DNA of 17,651 nt from Bacteroidota bacterium (GCA_016717725.1 JADKFA010000051.1:1-17651); one strand, 5' to 3'; numbered from the stretch's first letter, positions 8,036-17,084 are shown. Program-made: numbers and translations. The notes: generated by a model from the sequence alone, not told the origin.

Positions 8036-8745
8036 TTAAAATTGCATCCTTCCGAGGTAAGTAGGAAGCATATCGCGCCAAGCGGGCCAATCATGGGGCA
8101 TTCCAGGGCGGATATCGAGCCAATAAGGCATGCCTTTGTTCGACATGATTTCGGCTAATCGTTTATTTTGAGGAGACAAAAATCTTCTTCGCCTACACCG
8201 ATCACAATGCCCATTTTCCACAAATTTTCATCGTTTAAGCCTCCTAAAAAGTCGACTGGATTGTTGTAATACACATTTTCGTCATAGTACCCGTCCATAT
8301 GGTTCGTGATATCGAATGCACCACCCATACTGTAAACATTTGAAACCACTTGAGGATGACGAAAAGCAAAGTTGATGGCTTGGTAGCCACCAAAACTGCA
8401 ACCGGCCACCGTCACCTGAGAGTGACCCGTTTCATGACAGGCACGACTCACTACTTCTTCCAAAATAAATTTATCATAAACGGTATGTCGACGAATTCGC
8501 TCACCAGGGTGAATCATTTCTTGATAAAAGGAATGCTCATCTACACTGTCGGGACAATAAATTTTTACCAGTCCATTATTCACAAACCATGCAACGCTAT
8601 CAATTAAATGAAAGTCCTTGTTTTGATGATAAGTACCCATTGAAGTAGGGAAAATGATGATGGGTTTTCCACCCGTACCAAATACTAGCATATCGGTTTC
8701 TTGTCCTAAAACGGGTGAAAACCATTTAATATGTTCTTCTTGCAT
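8036..8745 (-). CDS. Esterase-family alpha/beta hydrolase (COG4947-like), one frameshift
   Basis: A cytoplasmic serine hydrolase of the esterase D/PF00756-like group, with no signal peptide. The first 196 codons (MQEEHIKWFSPVLGQETDML) include IIIFPTSMGTYHQNKD (30-44) and the nucleophile elbow VAGCSFGGYQA with Ser117. The downstream text GIVIGVGEEDFC carries the likely acid. One extra base near 8162 shifts the frame; the continuation PQNKRLAEIMSNKGMPYWLD then GMPHDWPAWRDMLPTYLG holds the catalytic His and ends at 8036. Repaired length is about 236 residues. It is first in the cluster of amide-forming enzymes and probably releases or transfers an acyl group of the cluster product; the substrate is unknown. 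Its promoter should lie in the 149-bp divergent spacer shared with the oxidase gene. Confidence 0.85.
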
Positions 8746-8894
8746 AGAGATTTTTTTGTTGATTTGTAAAAATAGGTAATGTAGGTGAAAGGCCTAGCAA
8801 CATGGGATGCTGAAATGGGAAAATTGTGGATATTTTTTTAATACTTTATGTTTACTCAATAGGGGATCCCTGCTTTGATTGGTAGCTTTGCACC
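8746..8894. promoter_or_regulatory. Divergent intergenic region between esterase operon and FAD oxidase
   Basis: This 149-bp gap must hold promoters for both directions. On the plus strand TAGCTTTG (8883-8890) matches the Bacteroidota -7 consensus TAnnTTTG but lies only 4 bp from the start codon, so it would give an almost leaderless transcript. On the minus strand a TTG followed about 19 bp later by TACCTATT, some 25 bp before the start, is a weak match. Neither is certain. Confidence 0.3.
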
Positions 8895-10197
8895 ATGTTT
8901 ACGTATCAATCCACGCTCAGCAAAACGCAACTCGATGAGTTGATTCTAATTTGTGGAGCAAGCCATGTGTTGTTCAAGGAAGAAGAAAAGGAAATTTATG
9001 GAAGTGATGAGACGGAGGATTATTTTTTTAGGGTTGAGTGGTGGCGCCCTTCCTATTTTTGGAGGTATCGTCTTATCAACAGAACGATTAAATCGAATTA
9101 TTGAAATCGACGAACGTAATTTGCAAGCTACCGTTGAGCCTGGAGTAATTAATCAAATTTTTCGAGATGCGGTGGAAGAGAAAGGATTGTTTTATCCTCC
9201 GGATCCTGCCAGCAGAGGAAGTTGTTTTTTAGGAGGAAATCTGGCTGAAAATGCCGGTGGACCCAAGGCTGTGAAGTACGGCACCACGAAGGATTATGTG
9301 TTGAATTGCGAAGTCGTGCTTCCAACAGGAGAAATCATCTGGACAGGAGCGAATGTGTTGAAGAATTCGACCGGCTATAATTTAACACAATTGATTGTTG
9401 GTAGTGAAGGCACATTAGGCATCATTACAAAAATTGTTTTCCGATTGATTCCTTTGCCTACCCAAAATTTATTAATGCTGGTTCCATTTTTCTCTCCTGA
9501 AAAAGCTTGTGAAGCGGTGTCTGCTGTTTTCAGAGCAGGCTTTACACCTTCAGCAATGGAATTCATGGAGCGTGATGCCATCGACTTTGTATTGAAGTTT
9601 GTGGATGTGAAATTAGCTGTGAAGGATGAACATAAAGCACATTTGTTGATTGAAGTGGATGGTCACGATTTAGATGCACTTTTTAAAGATTGTGAAAAAA
9701 TTACAGAGATCATGTACGAATTTGAATGTGACGAAGTGTTGTTTGCTGATACCGCTCAACAAAAAAATGATTTGTGGCGGATGCGAAGAGCAGTCGGTGA
9801 AGCGGTGAAATCACATTCTATTTACAAGGAAGAAGATACTGTGGTTCCTCGTGCTGAACTTCCCGTATTATTGAGAGGCGTGAAAGAGATAGGAGCGAAG
9901 TATGGATTTAAATCGGTTTGTTACGGACATGCTGGCGATGGGAATTTACATGTGAATATTATCAAGGATACCATGAGCGATTCCGACTGGGAGAACAAAG
10001 TTCCCTTGGGTATTCGTGAAATATTTGAGCTTTGTGTAAAACTTAAAGGAACGATTTCGGGTGAACACGGTATTGGTTTTGTCCAAAAGTCGTATATGGA
10101 TATTCCATTTGATGCCAGTACTTTAGCGTTACAAAAAGGTATTAAATCACTTTTTGATCCAAAAGGCGTACTTAATCCGGGTAAGATGTTCGAATAA
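8895..10197 (+). CDS. FAD-linked oxidase (GlcD / D-lactate dehydrogenase-like) with internal deletion
   Basis: A flavoprotein oxidising a 2-hydroxy acid such as glycolate or D-lactate, with FAD bound in a PCMH-type domain. The start at 8895 (MFTYQSTLSKTQLDELILIC) reads to YGSDETEDYFF. Text then jumps into GLSGGALPIFGGIVLSTERL in another frame at about 9022-9031. Compared with E. coli GlcD, about 35 residues are missing, including the P-x-x-x-x-x-V helix and the start of the RGAGTG FAD loop. The remainder is clean: CFLGGNLAENAGG, NSTGYNLTQLIVGSEGTLGI, GHAGDGNLHVNI, GTISGEHGIG and FDPKGVLNPGKMF. Adding the missing part gives about 468 residues, normal for the family. As written the protein should not bind FAD properly. 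It is divergent from the ligase cluster; a functional link to it is not shown. Confidence 0.88.
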
Positions 10198-10281
10198 TCG
10201 GCTTGCAAGGTTGACGTTTTCCTCCGAAATTAGAAACTATAATACGCTTTTTTGCGTTGAATAGAGATATAGTATGTGATG

Positions 10282-11741
10282 ATGAATCGTTGGATTTTAT
10301 TTCTTGTTTTTTATTTATATGTCGATTTCGAAAGTCGATGCACAAGAAATGTGGGGTCCTTCACACAGTAATTACGCCGGACAATATGGTCTCGACTTAA
10401 ATCCTGCTTCAATTGTTGGTGTTCCTTATCGATGGGAAATTCACTTTTTATCGATGGACGCATCGATCCTGAATAATTACATGTATTTGAAGAGTCAAAG
10501 TAAACTCATCACAAAAAGTTTTAGAGGGGAATCCATCGATGAAGATAAACTAACCGATCGTTATACTAAAAGTCCAAACAAGTTTGGCTATGGTTCAGCG
10601 TTTGTGAAATACCCTGCTTTTATTTGGTCTGCTAAAAAATGGTCAGCAGGATTTCATCTTTCTACTCGTGCTGAGCTAAGTGCTTCTAATGTTCCCTATC
10701 ATTTAGCAAAATATTTAAAGGAAGGCTTTGATTACGATCCCCAGCAGAATATTCCTTATGAAGTACGGAATGCAAAGGTGGCCGTTTTGAATTGGCATGA
10801 GCTGGGTATCACTTTTGGACATGTGTTGAAAGATGATCAAGAATATTTTATAACGGGTGGCATTACCGTAAACTCTTTGTACGGATTAAATGCGTTGTAT
10901 TTGAATTTAGATTACGCTGATTATATTGTTCCTGCCGATTCTTTGCTTGTCGTGAATGATATCGTTGCAGAGTATGGTCACGCCTTGCCAGAGAATGGAA
11001 CAGGAGGCGGTGATAGCCCTTTAGCAAAACGCGGCTATGGATATTCTTTTACAACCGGTGTGCAAGTATATAAAAATCGAAATGATAATTTTTATAATCC
11101 TTGTAAACGAAATAAAGGCGAAAAACCCTTACGACTATCGTTTGGGTGTTTCATTGATTGATGTAGGGTATTTGAATTATACGAGTGGAACACGCACTTA
11201 TGCCTTCAATCATTTGAATACTGATTGGTATGGAGTTGATACCACTTCTTTTGGTGGATTGGTACAAACCGATTCTATTCTGAGTGAACAGTTTTATGGA
11301 AATTATCGTCAGTCACGCGATAAAAGAAAGTTGACGATGTATTTACCCACCGCAGCTTCCGTGCAGTTTGATGTTGCATTTACAGAAAATTATTTTATTA
11401 ATTTAAGTGTGATTCAGCGTGTTCCGCTGGGAAAGAATTCAATTCGAAGAGCGAATCAAATTGCAATTACTCCGCGATTCGAGTCGCGCAGAATCGAAAT
11501 TGCATTGCCTATTTCGTATTATGAGTTGTTTCGACCCCGTGTAGGATTAAGTTTCCGTTTTGGTGTATTCACCATCGGCACGGATATGATTGGTCCTTTT
11601 TTAGGCCTCACGGATTCTTACGGAGCGGATTTGTATATGGGAATTGCATGGCGTAACTTTGGTGGATGTGATGGAAATAATAACCGCGCAAGACGAAAGT
11701 CTAAAATTGAAAATTGTTTTGATATGAAGAAATCGAATTGA
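10282..11741 (+). CDS. DUF5723-type outer-membrane protein, tandem copy 1 (two one-base indels)
   Basis: A secreted beta-barrel-like protein of the Bacteroidota DUF5723 kind; no biochemical role is known to me. The true start is probably ATG at 10282, giving MNRWILFLVF, then, after removing one T from the T-run near 10305-10312, IYMSISKVDAQ: a 21-residue signal peptide aligning without gaps with the one of copy 2. The mature part begins EMWGPSHSNYAGQYG and LNPASIVGVPYRWEIHF. A second indel, one extra C near 11128-11131, breaks the frame at GEKP(YDYRLGVS). The rest, LIDVGYLNYTSGTRTY onward, stays in one frame to 11741. The C-terminal part has alternating short hydrophobic strands (ESRRIEIALPISYYELFRPR, VGLSFRFGVFTIGTDM) as in a barrel, ending in an RARRKSK basic tail. 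It is followed 240 bp later by copy 2. Confidence 0.82.
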
Positions 11742-11981
11742 TTTATGAATGAAAAAGCATTTTTTTGAATTGTTTTTTCAATATTAAATTAATCACTAAA
11801 GCTTGTTTTATATAGATAGTGTTGAAAAATTTCGTTGTTCCTTTTTCTTTAGGGCTTTTTTAAGGGTTTAAATGCATTTCAATTTTTGATTTAACGATGT
11901 AAGATTGAGCTTGCTTTTGCTTATAAAATCTGAAACTATCCAATATTTCCGTCCGTTGAAAATTAGATGTATACTATTAAA
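11742..11981. other. Spacer between the two DUF5723 copies
   Basis: No coding frame is supported. Several T-runs and A/T-rich stretches are present, but no strong hairpin with a T-tract. The length suggests that copy 2 may have its own promoter, though a clear TAnnTTTG box was not found. Confidence 0.4.
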
Positions 11982-13433
11982 ATGAGACGTTCGATCTTAA
12001 TGTTTGCTATTTCTTTTTTGTCGATTTCAAATGTCGGTGCTCAAGAAATGTGGGGTGCTGCGAATAGCAATTATGCAGGACAATATGGAGTTGGTTTAAA
12101 TCCGGCTTCTATAGTAGGTGTTCCTTACCGTTGGGAAATTCATTTTTTGTCGATGGATGCTTCGGTCATGAATAATTACCTGTATTTAAAAAGTCAGAGT
12201 AAATTTCTGTCTAAGAGTTTTAAAGGGGAATCCTTCGAGAGCGAAAAAATTACGGATCTCTACTCAAAGAATCCGGAAAAGTTTGCTTATGGGTCCATGA
12301 ATTTAAATTATCCTTCGTTTATATGGGCAGGGAAAAAATGGTCGGCAGGATTCCATCTATCCACCCGATTAGAGGTGAGTGCAACCAATATACCTTATCA
12401 TCTTGCTAAACACTTGAAAGAGGGGTTTGAATATGAACAACAACAAAATACCCGATATGAAGTAAATGATGCAAGAGCTGCGCTATTAAATTGGCACGAA
12501 ATCGGGTTAACATTTGCTGGAGTATTATTCGACAATCAAAAATATTATATTGCTGGAGGAATTACAGTGAACAATTTATATGGATTAAATGCCATGTATT
12601 TGGACATTGAACATGCTGATTATATTGTTCCTACTGATACTTTATTAACTGTGTATGACTTTGCAGCTGAATATGGACATGCTTTGCCTGATAATGGAAC
12701 GAAAGGTGGAGATGATCCACTAGCCAAACGCGGTTATGGATATTCTTTTACGACTGGCTTTCAGATTTACAAAAATAGAAATGAGAATTTTTATGATCCA
12801 TGTCTCAAAACGAAAGGTGAAAAACCTTATGATTACAGATTGGGAATTTCAATGATAGATGTAGGATATTTGAAGTATACAAAAGGAACACGTACGTATA
12901 GTTTCGATCATCTTAGTACCGATTGGCTCGGTATTGACACTACTAATTTTGAAGGAGTGGAGCAAGCGGACTCAATCTTGAGTCAAAATTTTTATGGAAA
13001 ATTTCGTGAGTCGAGAGATGAGCATGAGTTAACGATTTTTCTTCCGACTGCACTATCAGTACAAATGGATGTTCCATTTAACGGAAATTTTTATGTCAAT
13101 TTGAGTGTGATTCAACGTGTGCCGCTCGGTAAATATTCGATACGAAGAGCAAACCAAATTGCCATTACACCTCGCTTTGAATCCCGAAGGATTGAAATAG
13201 CATTGCCCGTTTCTTATTACGAATTATTTCGTCCTCGAGTAGGGTTGAGCTTTCGATACAATATTTTTACCATTGGAACCGATATGATAAGCCCATTAAT
13301 GGGGATTACCGATTCTTATGGTGCTGATTTATATTTCGGAATCTCATGGCGAAATTTCAAAAGTTGCGGAGAAAACAGTCGTAAAAGCAAACGCAAAGTG
13401 AATAAAAAAAATCACTTTACTGATTTTAACTAG
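11982..13433 (+). CDS. DUF5723-type outer-membrane protein, tandem copy 2 (intact)
   Basis: A clean 483-residue frame from ATG at 11982; an in-frame ATG at 11967 adds only MYTIK before the positively charged signal-peptide start. Signal peptide MRRSILMFAISFLSISNVGA is followed by QEMWGAANSNYAGQYGVGLN. The sequence aligns with copy 1 almost without gaps through its whole length, and the C-terminal barrel-like half (ESRRIEIALPVSYYELFRPR) is nearly identical. The divergence is greater in the N-terminal half and in the SRKSKRKVNKK basic tail. The pair is a recent tandem duplication. Expected location is the outer membrane; the role is unknown. It ends only 8 bp from the stop of the convergent isoaspartyl peptidase gene. 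Confidence 0.88.
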   Translation: MRRSILMFAISFLSISNVGAQEMWGAANSNYAGQYGVGLNPASIVGVPYRWEIHFLSMDASVMNNYLYLKSQSKFLSKSFKGESFESEKITDLYSKNPEKFAYGSMNLNYPSFIWAGKKWSAGFHLSTRLEVSATNIPYHLAKHLKEGFEYEQQQNTRYEVNDARAALLNWHEIGLTFAGVLFDNQKYYIAGGITVNNLYGLNAMYLDIEHADYIVPTDTLLTVYDFAAEYGHALPDNGTKGGDDPLAKRGYGYSFTTGFQIYKNRNENFYDPCLKTKGEKPYDYRLGISMIDVGYLKYTKGTRTYSFDHLSTDWLGIDTTNFEGVEQADSILSQNFYGKFRESRDEHELTIFLPTALSVQMDVPFNGNFYVNLSVIQRVPLGKYSIRRANQIAITPRFESRRIEIALPVSYYELFRPRVGLSFRYNIFTIGTDMISPLMGITDSYGADLYFGISWRNFKSCGENSRKSKRKVNKKNHFTDFN

Positions 13434-13441
13434 TTGAAGAA

Positions 13442-14377
13442 TCAACGGTAAATAGCAATATTATTTTCTTTGTTTTTTTCATTCCAGGCTCGATACATAC
13501 CCTCTGAATTAAAAACAAGGCTAATATTTCCGCGGCATCAACTGCGATGAGTCCAACCTTCGCCGCCTAATTTAACGAGTTTGTCCATCACGACTACTTC
13601 GCATGCAGCTTGTAAACTCAGTCCTTTGTATTCCATTAAACAGGAAACATCATAAGCTACCACCGCTCTAATAAAGTATTCGCCGTGACCCGTACATGAA
13701 ATGGCACAGGTGGCATTGTTCGCATACGTTCCACTGCCAATGATGGGAGAATCACCAATGCGATTAAACCTTTTGTTCGTCATTCCACCCGTAGAGGTAC
13801 CGGCGGCTAAGTTGCCATGCACGTCTTTTGCCACAGCGCCTACGGTTCCAAACTTTTTATTTTCGGTAGTTTCTGTGTGATCTAAAACAATTTTACCCTC
13901 ATGAATCGCTTCTCTTAATTGCTGAAATCGGTATTCATCGAAAAAATATTCTTCTGTTTCAAAAATAAGTTTTTGCTGTTTTGCAAATTCTTCAGCACCT
14001 CTTCCCGAGAGCAATACATGGTCGGAGTGCTCCATGATTTCTTTTGCAAGTAAGATGGGATTTTTGATCAGTTGTACTCCTGCTACAGCCCCAGCTTCTA
14101 AATTCTCTCCTCTCATGACAGCGGCATCCATTTCATGTAGTCCGTCCGCTGTAAATACAGCGCCCTTACCTGCATTGAACAACGGACAATCTTCCAAAGA
14201 GATAATAGTTTGGGTAACGGCATCCATAGCCGTTCCTCCCTTCTTTAAAACCGTTTCTCCAAGGGTAAGTGCTGCTAGGAGCGCAGCCGTATATGCTTTT
14301 TCTTTTTCTTCGGTGAGTGAAGCACGTGTAATGGTTCCTGCACCGCCGTGTAAAGCTAAACTGTATGTCGACATCAT
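13442..14377 (-). CDS. Isoaspartyl peptidase / L-asparaginase (Ntn hydrolase, IaaA type), two 3' indels
   Basis: A threonine-type N-terminal nucleophile hydrolase that self-cleaves into two subunits, then removes isoaspartyl residues from peptides and hydrolyses L-asparagine. Seen: LALHGGAGTI near the N-terminus; DCPLFNAGKGAVFTADG (62-78); the autocleavage site KFG-TVGAVAKD with Thr177 as nucleophile (counted from MSTYS); GTSTGGMTNKRFNRIGDSP (192-210); IIGSGTYANN; CTGHGEYFIR. The open frame stops at 13538, but removing one T near 13546 and adding one G near 13529 restores GLIAVDAAGNISLVFNSEGM and YRAWNEKN, with a stop at 13442. The start is ATG at 14377 or 14374, 8-11 bp after the yggS stop; the upstream ATG at 14440 would overlap yggS and is not favoured. 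Lack of a signal peptide suggests a cytoplasmic enzyme. Confidence 0.92.
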
Positions 14378-14385
14378 TTCTTTTT

Positions 14386-15053
14386 TTATTTTCTTTCTCC
14401 GAAAAGCGTACTCCCAATACGAATCATGGTGCTTCCACAATCCAATGCAATTTTATAATCACTGCTCATTCCCATCGATAATGTATCAAATGCATCTGGA
14501 TCAAAGGACATGAGTTTGCTATTGTTGAATAAGTTTTTTAGATTACTAAATTCTTTTTTTAATAGTGAAATATCTATGCTCAGTGAAGCCATCCCCATCA
14601 AACCTTTAATTCGAATATTTTCGAGTTCGGCTAATTCAGGAAATAGCATGAGCGCTTCAACTTCTTCTTCTGAAAATCCAAATTTTGTTTCTTCTTGAGC
14701 AATATGTACTTGTATTAAGCAGTCAATGACTTTATCAATTTTTTTTCCTTCTTTGTTAATTTCTTGGAGTAGTTTGAAACTATCTACGCCTTGTATGAGG
14801 GTTGCAAAGGGAGCTATCATTTTTATTTTATTGCTCTGTAAATGTCCAATGAAATGCCAATTGGCTTTTTCTTTGAAATGCGCTTCTTTCTCTACTAATT
14901 CTTGCACATAATTTTCACCGAAACTTTTTTGTCCAGCATCTAGAGCTTCCTGAATATCTTCTACAGATTTTTTCTTAGATACAGCAATCAATTTTGCACG
15001 ATAACTTTCTAATTCTTTTGTATCCTATGAAATTCGCTGATCTGAAAGGCCAT
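14386..15053 (-). CDS. yggS: YggS/PROSC family pyridoxal-phosphate homeostasis protein (one frameshift near start)
   Basis: A PLP-binding alanine-racemase-fold protein that buffers the free PLP pool in the cytoplasm. The PLP lysine lies in LIAVSKKKSVEDIQEAL; further motifs are FGENYVQELVEK, WHFIGHLQSNKIK, GLMGMAS and, near the end, TLSMGMSSDYKIALDCGSTM with RIGSTLFGERK. The open frame from 14991 lacks a proper start and the first 20 or so residues. Upstream, ATG at 15053 gives MAFQISEFH, and after a one-base repair near 15030 DTKELESYRAK leads into LIAVSK. Repaired length is about 222 residues, normal for the family. The start lies one base after the stop of the hydrolase gene (TAATATG), and the isoaspartyl peptidase starts 8-11 bp after its end: an operon. 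Confidence 0.9.
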
Positions 15054-15054
15054 A

Positions 15055-15740
15055 TTATTTGATAAATCTTTTTATTTCTTCGGCAAGATGTGTATATGAT
15101 ATTTTTTCAAAAGATGTGGTGTTTCAGGCATTACTAGTAATGAAGCGTTCGATAATGCTGTGTAGGTATGTGCACTTTCTTCCAAGGTTACCATGTGATC
15201 TCTGTCGCCAAGTGCAATGCGTACATCGCAAGAAATATTACCCAATTCATCGTTGGTGAGCGGATGCTTTGCTAATTGCTGCATGAGATGTGCTGTTTCT
15301 GTGCAAAGTTTTTTCCAATCATACGGAAAATGTCGGGCAATAAGTGTACTACAAAAGTTGGAGCTTTTAACTCTAAGAATTCGGGTGCAATTAATTTCGA
15401 TTCCTTCGCAGCAATATCAGTTGTCCAATTAAATTTTGTTCCTAATGTCATGATGGACGAGAAATTCCGCTTTATTTGCTTCCAACCAAGTGGGCTGCAT
15501 AACCACCCATGCTAAACCAAAAACATGTGTGCCTATTAATTGAAATTCGCGGAGGTGATCAAGAAATGTTCTCCTAAGATGGGTATGGTCAATGAATGTT
15601 CTGCAAAGTCTTTACCGCCATGTCCTGGAAAATCGTAAGTGTGGATGGTATAATGGTCCTTTAATAAATCTTTCAGTGGAAGCATTTTGTGCTGAACCAA
15701 GGGCACCATGAAGTAAAAGAAGGTTGGGTTTAGAAGCCAT
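15055..15740 (-). pseudogene. Alpha/beta hydrolase (multiply frameshifted)
   Basis: A cytoplasmic serine hydrolase of the alpha/beta fold. ATG at 15740 reads MASKPNLLLLHGALGSAQ (oxyanion HGA motif). It continues after a shift as LKDLLKDHYTIHTYDFPGHGG, DFAEHSLTIPILGEHFL and then FGFSMGGYAAH, the nucleophile elbow (about 15496-15521). Next come VMTLGTKFNWTTDIAAKESK, DWKKLCTETAHLMQQLAKHP, DVRIALGDRDHMVTLEES with the catalytic Asp, and MPETPH with the His. The end FEKISYTHLAEEIKRFIK and stop fall at 15055. About six one-base indels break it, but the full catalytic triad is recoverable. It is the first gene of an operon with yggS. The substrate is unknown. Confidence 0.8.
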
Positions 15741-16778
15741 GGCTTAAAGATACGATTCAAATTTAATTTAATTTGAATTTTTAGCAAAGTTTACATCAGT
15801 TTTATTCTGATTTATATCTTCACGAGTCGATTGAGTATGTTGTCCTTGATGAAGAATCCATCACAAATCTTTAGACTTTCTTCCGTGATACGAGCTAGGG
15901 TTTCGGTGTCTTTTTGGATTCATGTTCCTTGCTTTACTGGATTTTTCTTCACCAAGAAGACGAACTTGATTCTCGTAATTTAATCCTTCATCTTTTAATT
16001 CACCCAATGCTTGAATCATCCAGCCAGGGCTGCAAAGTTTTCGAAACGAAGGCTGATGGGTTCTAAGCACCCCCTGGACAACGGCAGTTCAATAAAGAGG
16101 AGGAAGTGATATCTTTAGAAAGATACTTTTTATCTTCGACGTCCGTTTTTTCGCCCTTTTGAGTTTGAATAAATCCAATCCGAAATTTTAGCACATTGAT
16201 AGAAATCTAGCGAATATTTCTTCTGATCTCGTGAATTCCTTCTTCTTACAAATGTGACTCCATTCTCTTGACATATCTTCATCTATTTTATAGAAATTGT
16301 CTTGCTACAAAATTTGATGGTGCCCTTTGAAAGTTTCACCTTCAGTAGCAAGAATGTCTTCCATTTGTTCTCTTGGTTGAAACATTTTCAGAAGGCCAGG
16401 AAGCCAGTTTCTATGTATAAATTGTTTTAATTCAATTTTTGCCTTTTTTCTTGATGAATTATTTTTCTTTTAATTCTTCAGCAACTTTGTATTTGATAAA
16501 ATTTTGCTTCGCTCGATGAACTTGACAAAATCATATTTTCCTATTGCATCCTTGCCGATTTGTAGCCATCATATAAAGGTTCCAGCTACGTCTTTAATGC
16601 GTTTTTCTAATATTCGAAACGCCGCTTTAAATCGAAAAATTATTCGGAGCATTTTGCTTAAAGAAGTGCGTTGGATCATCTGTTTTAGCAGCCTTCTTCT
16701 GACAAAGAAATTAACCCTTGTAATGAATCATAGGTATTAAAATAATTCTGAGTTTCATTTTCGTTTGGATAATTCAGA

Positions 16779-16799
16779 ATCCGATAGCTATTATCGGAT
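16779..16799. repeat. Degenerate palindrome copy
   Basis: ATCCGATAGCTATTATCGGAT is the repeat family with two or three extra bases at the centre-right and ATCC instead of TCCC; it is one of five copies between 16.78 and 17.12 kb. Confidence 0.55.
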
Positions 16800-16803
16800 T
16801 TAG

Positions 16804-16821
16804 TCCCGATAGCTATCGGGA
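16804..16821. repeat. Perfect 18-bp palindrome TCCCGATAGCTATCGGGA
   Basis: The sequence equals its own reverse complement over 18 bases. It is the same sequence that the insertion sequence at 2587-4617 splits. It lies in a cluster of related copies. Confidence 0.85.
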
Positions 16822-16840
16822 CCGTGAATTGTATTATGCC

Positions 16841-16853
16841 CCCGCTATCGGGA
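16841..16853. repeat. Palindrome copy with internal 4-bp loss
   Basis: CCCGCTATCGGGA equals the consensus CCCGATAGCTATCGGGA without ATAG. It lies 19 bp after the perfect copy. Confidence 0.5.
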
Positions 16854-16861
16854 GAGATGAA

Positions 16862-17023
16862 TTTTTATTTCTTAGTGAGCTAGAAGTCGGTTTTTAAACG
16901 TTTAATATATAAAATTTTTCTCGCTTCTTTGAAACAGATATTCCAACTGTAGCAATTAAAACTCTAATGCGTAAACTTACGCAGCTAAATATTTGAGAAT
17001 TTAACTTTTGAAGCAATTTCTCT
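16862..17023. other. Gene-free stretch with a small TGCGTAA/TTACGCA inverted repeat
   Basis: No coding frame is supported. A 7-bp inverted repeat with a 2-base centre, TGCGTAA-AC-TTACGCA, occupies 16968-16983. It could be a binding site for a dimeric regulator; no further evidence is seen. Confidence 0.3.
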
Positions 17024-17069
17024 TTATTGCGACTTCACAGCGGTGCACTGATCATTTACCGAGGTCCTT

Positions 17070-17084
17070 CGATAGCTATCGGGA
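17070..17084. repeat. Palindrome copy CGATAGCTATCGGGA
   Basis: A copy of the palindrome family with the left arm altered (TTCG for CCCG). It lies within the C-terminal extension of the DUF1015 frame. Confidence 0.65.

Larger units (their letters stand above)
15812..16860 (-). pseudogene. Unidentified protein-coding region, heavily frameshifted
   Basis: I do not recognise this protein. Coding is suggested by protein-like peptides that alternate among frames on the minus strand: SYRILNYPNENETQNYFNTY and DSLQGLISLSEEG (about 16690-16790), AAKTDDPTHFFKQNAPNNF, AAFRILEKRIKDVAGTFI, DFVKFIERSK, then HRNWLPGLLKMFQPREQMED, DMSREWSHICKKKEFTRSEE, and AGWMIQALGELKDEGLNYEN (15990-16040). The end ARITEESLKICDGFFIKDN and ILNRLVKI reaches a stop at 15812. 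The C-terminal half looks helical and charged, with no signal or membrane segment. A palindrome copy (16804-16821) may lie inside or just before its 5' end, so the start is uncertain. It is 71 bp upstream of the alpha/beta hydrolase on the same strand. Confidence 0.45.

Noticed and set aside
8883..8890. TAGCTTTG as a firm promoter for the oxidase gene
   Set aside because: It matches the -7 consensus, but it is only 4 bp before the ATG and no TTG box lies at the right distance upstream, so it is mentioned only as a possibility.
10248..10260. ACGC-T6-GCGT hairpin as a terminator after the oxidase gene
   Set aside because: The stem is only 4-5 bp and no T-tract follows it.
14034..14513. 159-codon plus-strand ORF
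   Set aside because: Antisense to the isoaspartyl peptidase and yggS genes, with low-complexity Ser/Ala-rich composition typical of a shadow frame.
16504..16740. 78-codon plus-strand ORF
   Set aside because: The minus strand here gives better protein-like peptides (AAFRILEKRIKDVAGTFI); this frame seems to be a shadow.
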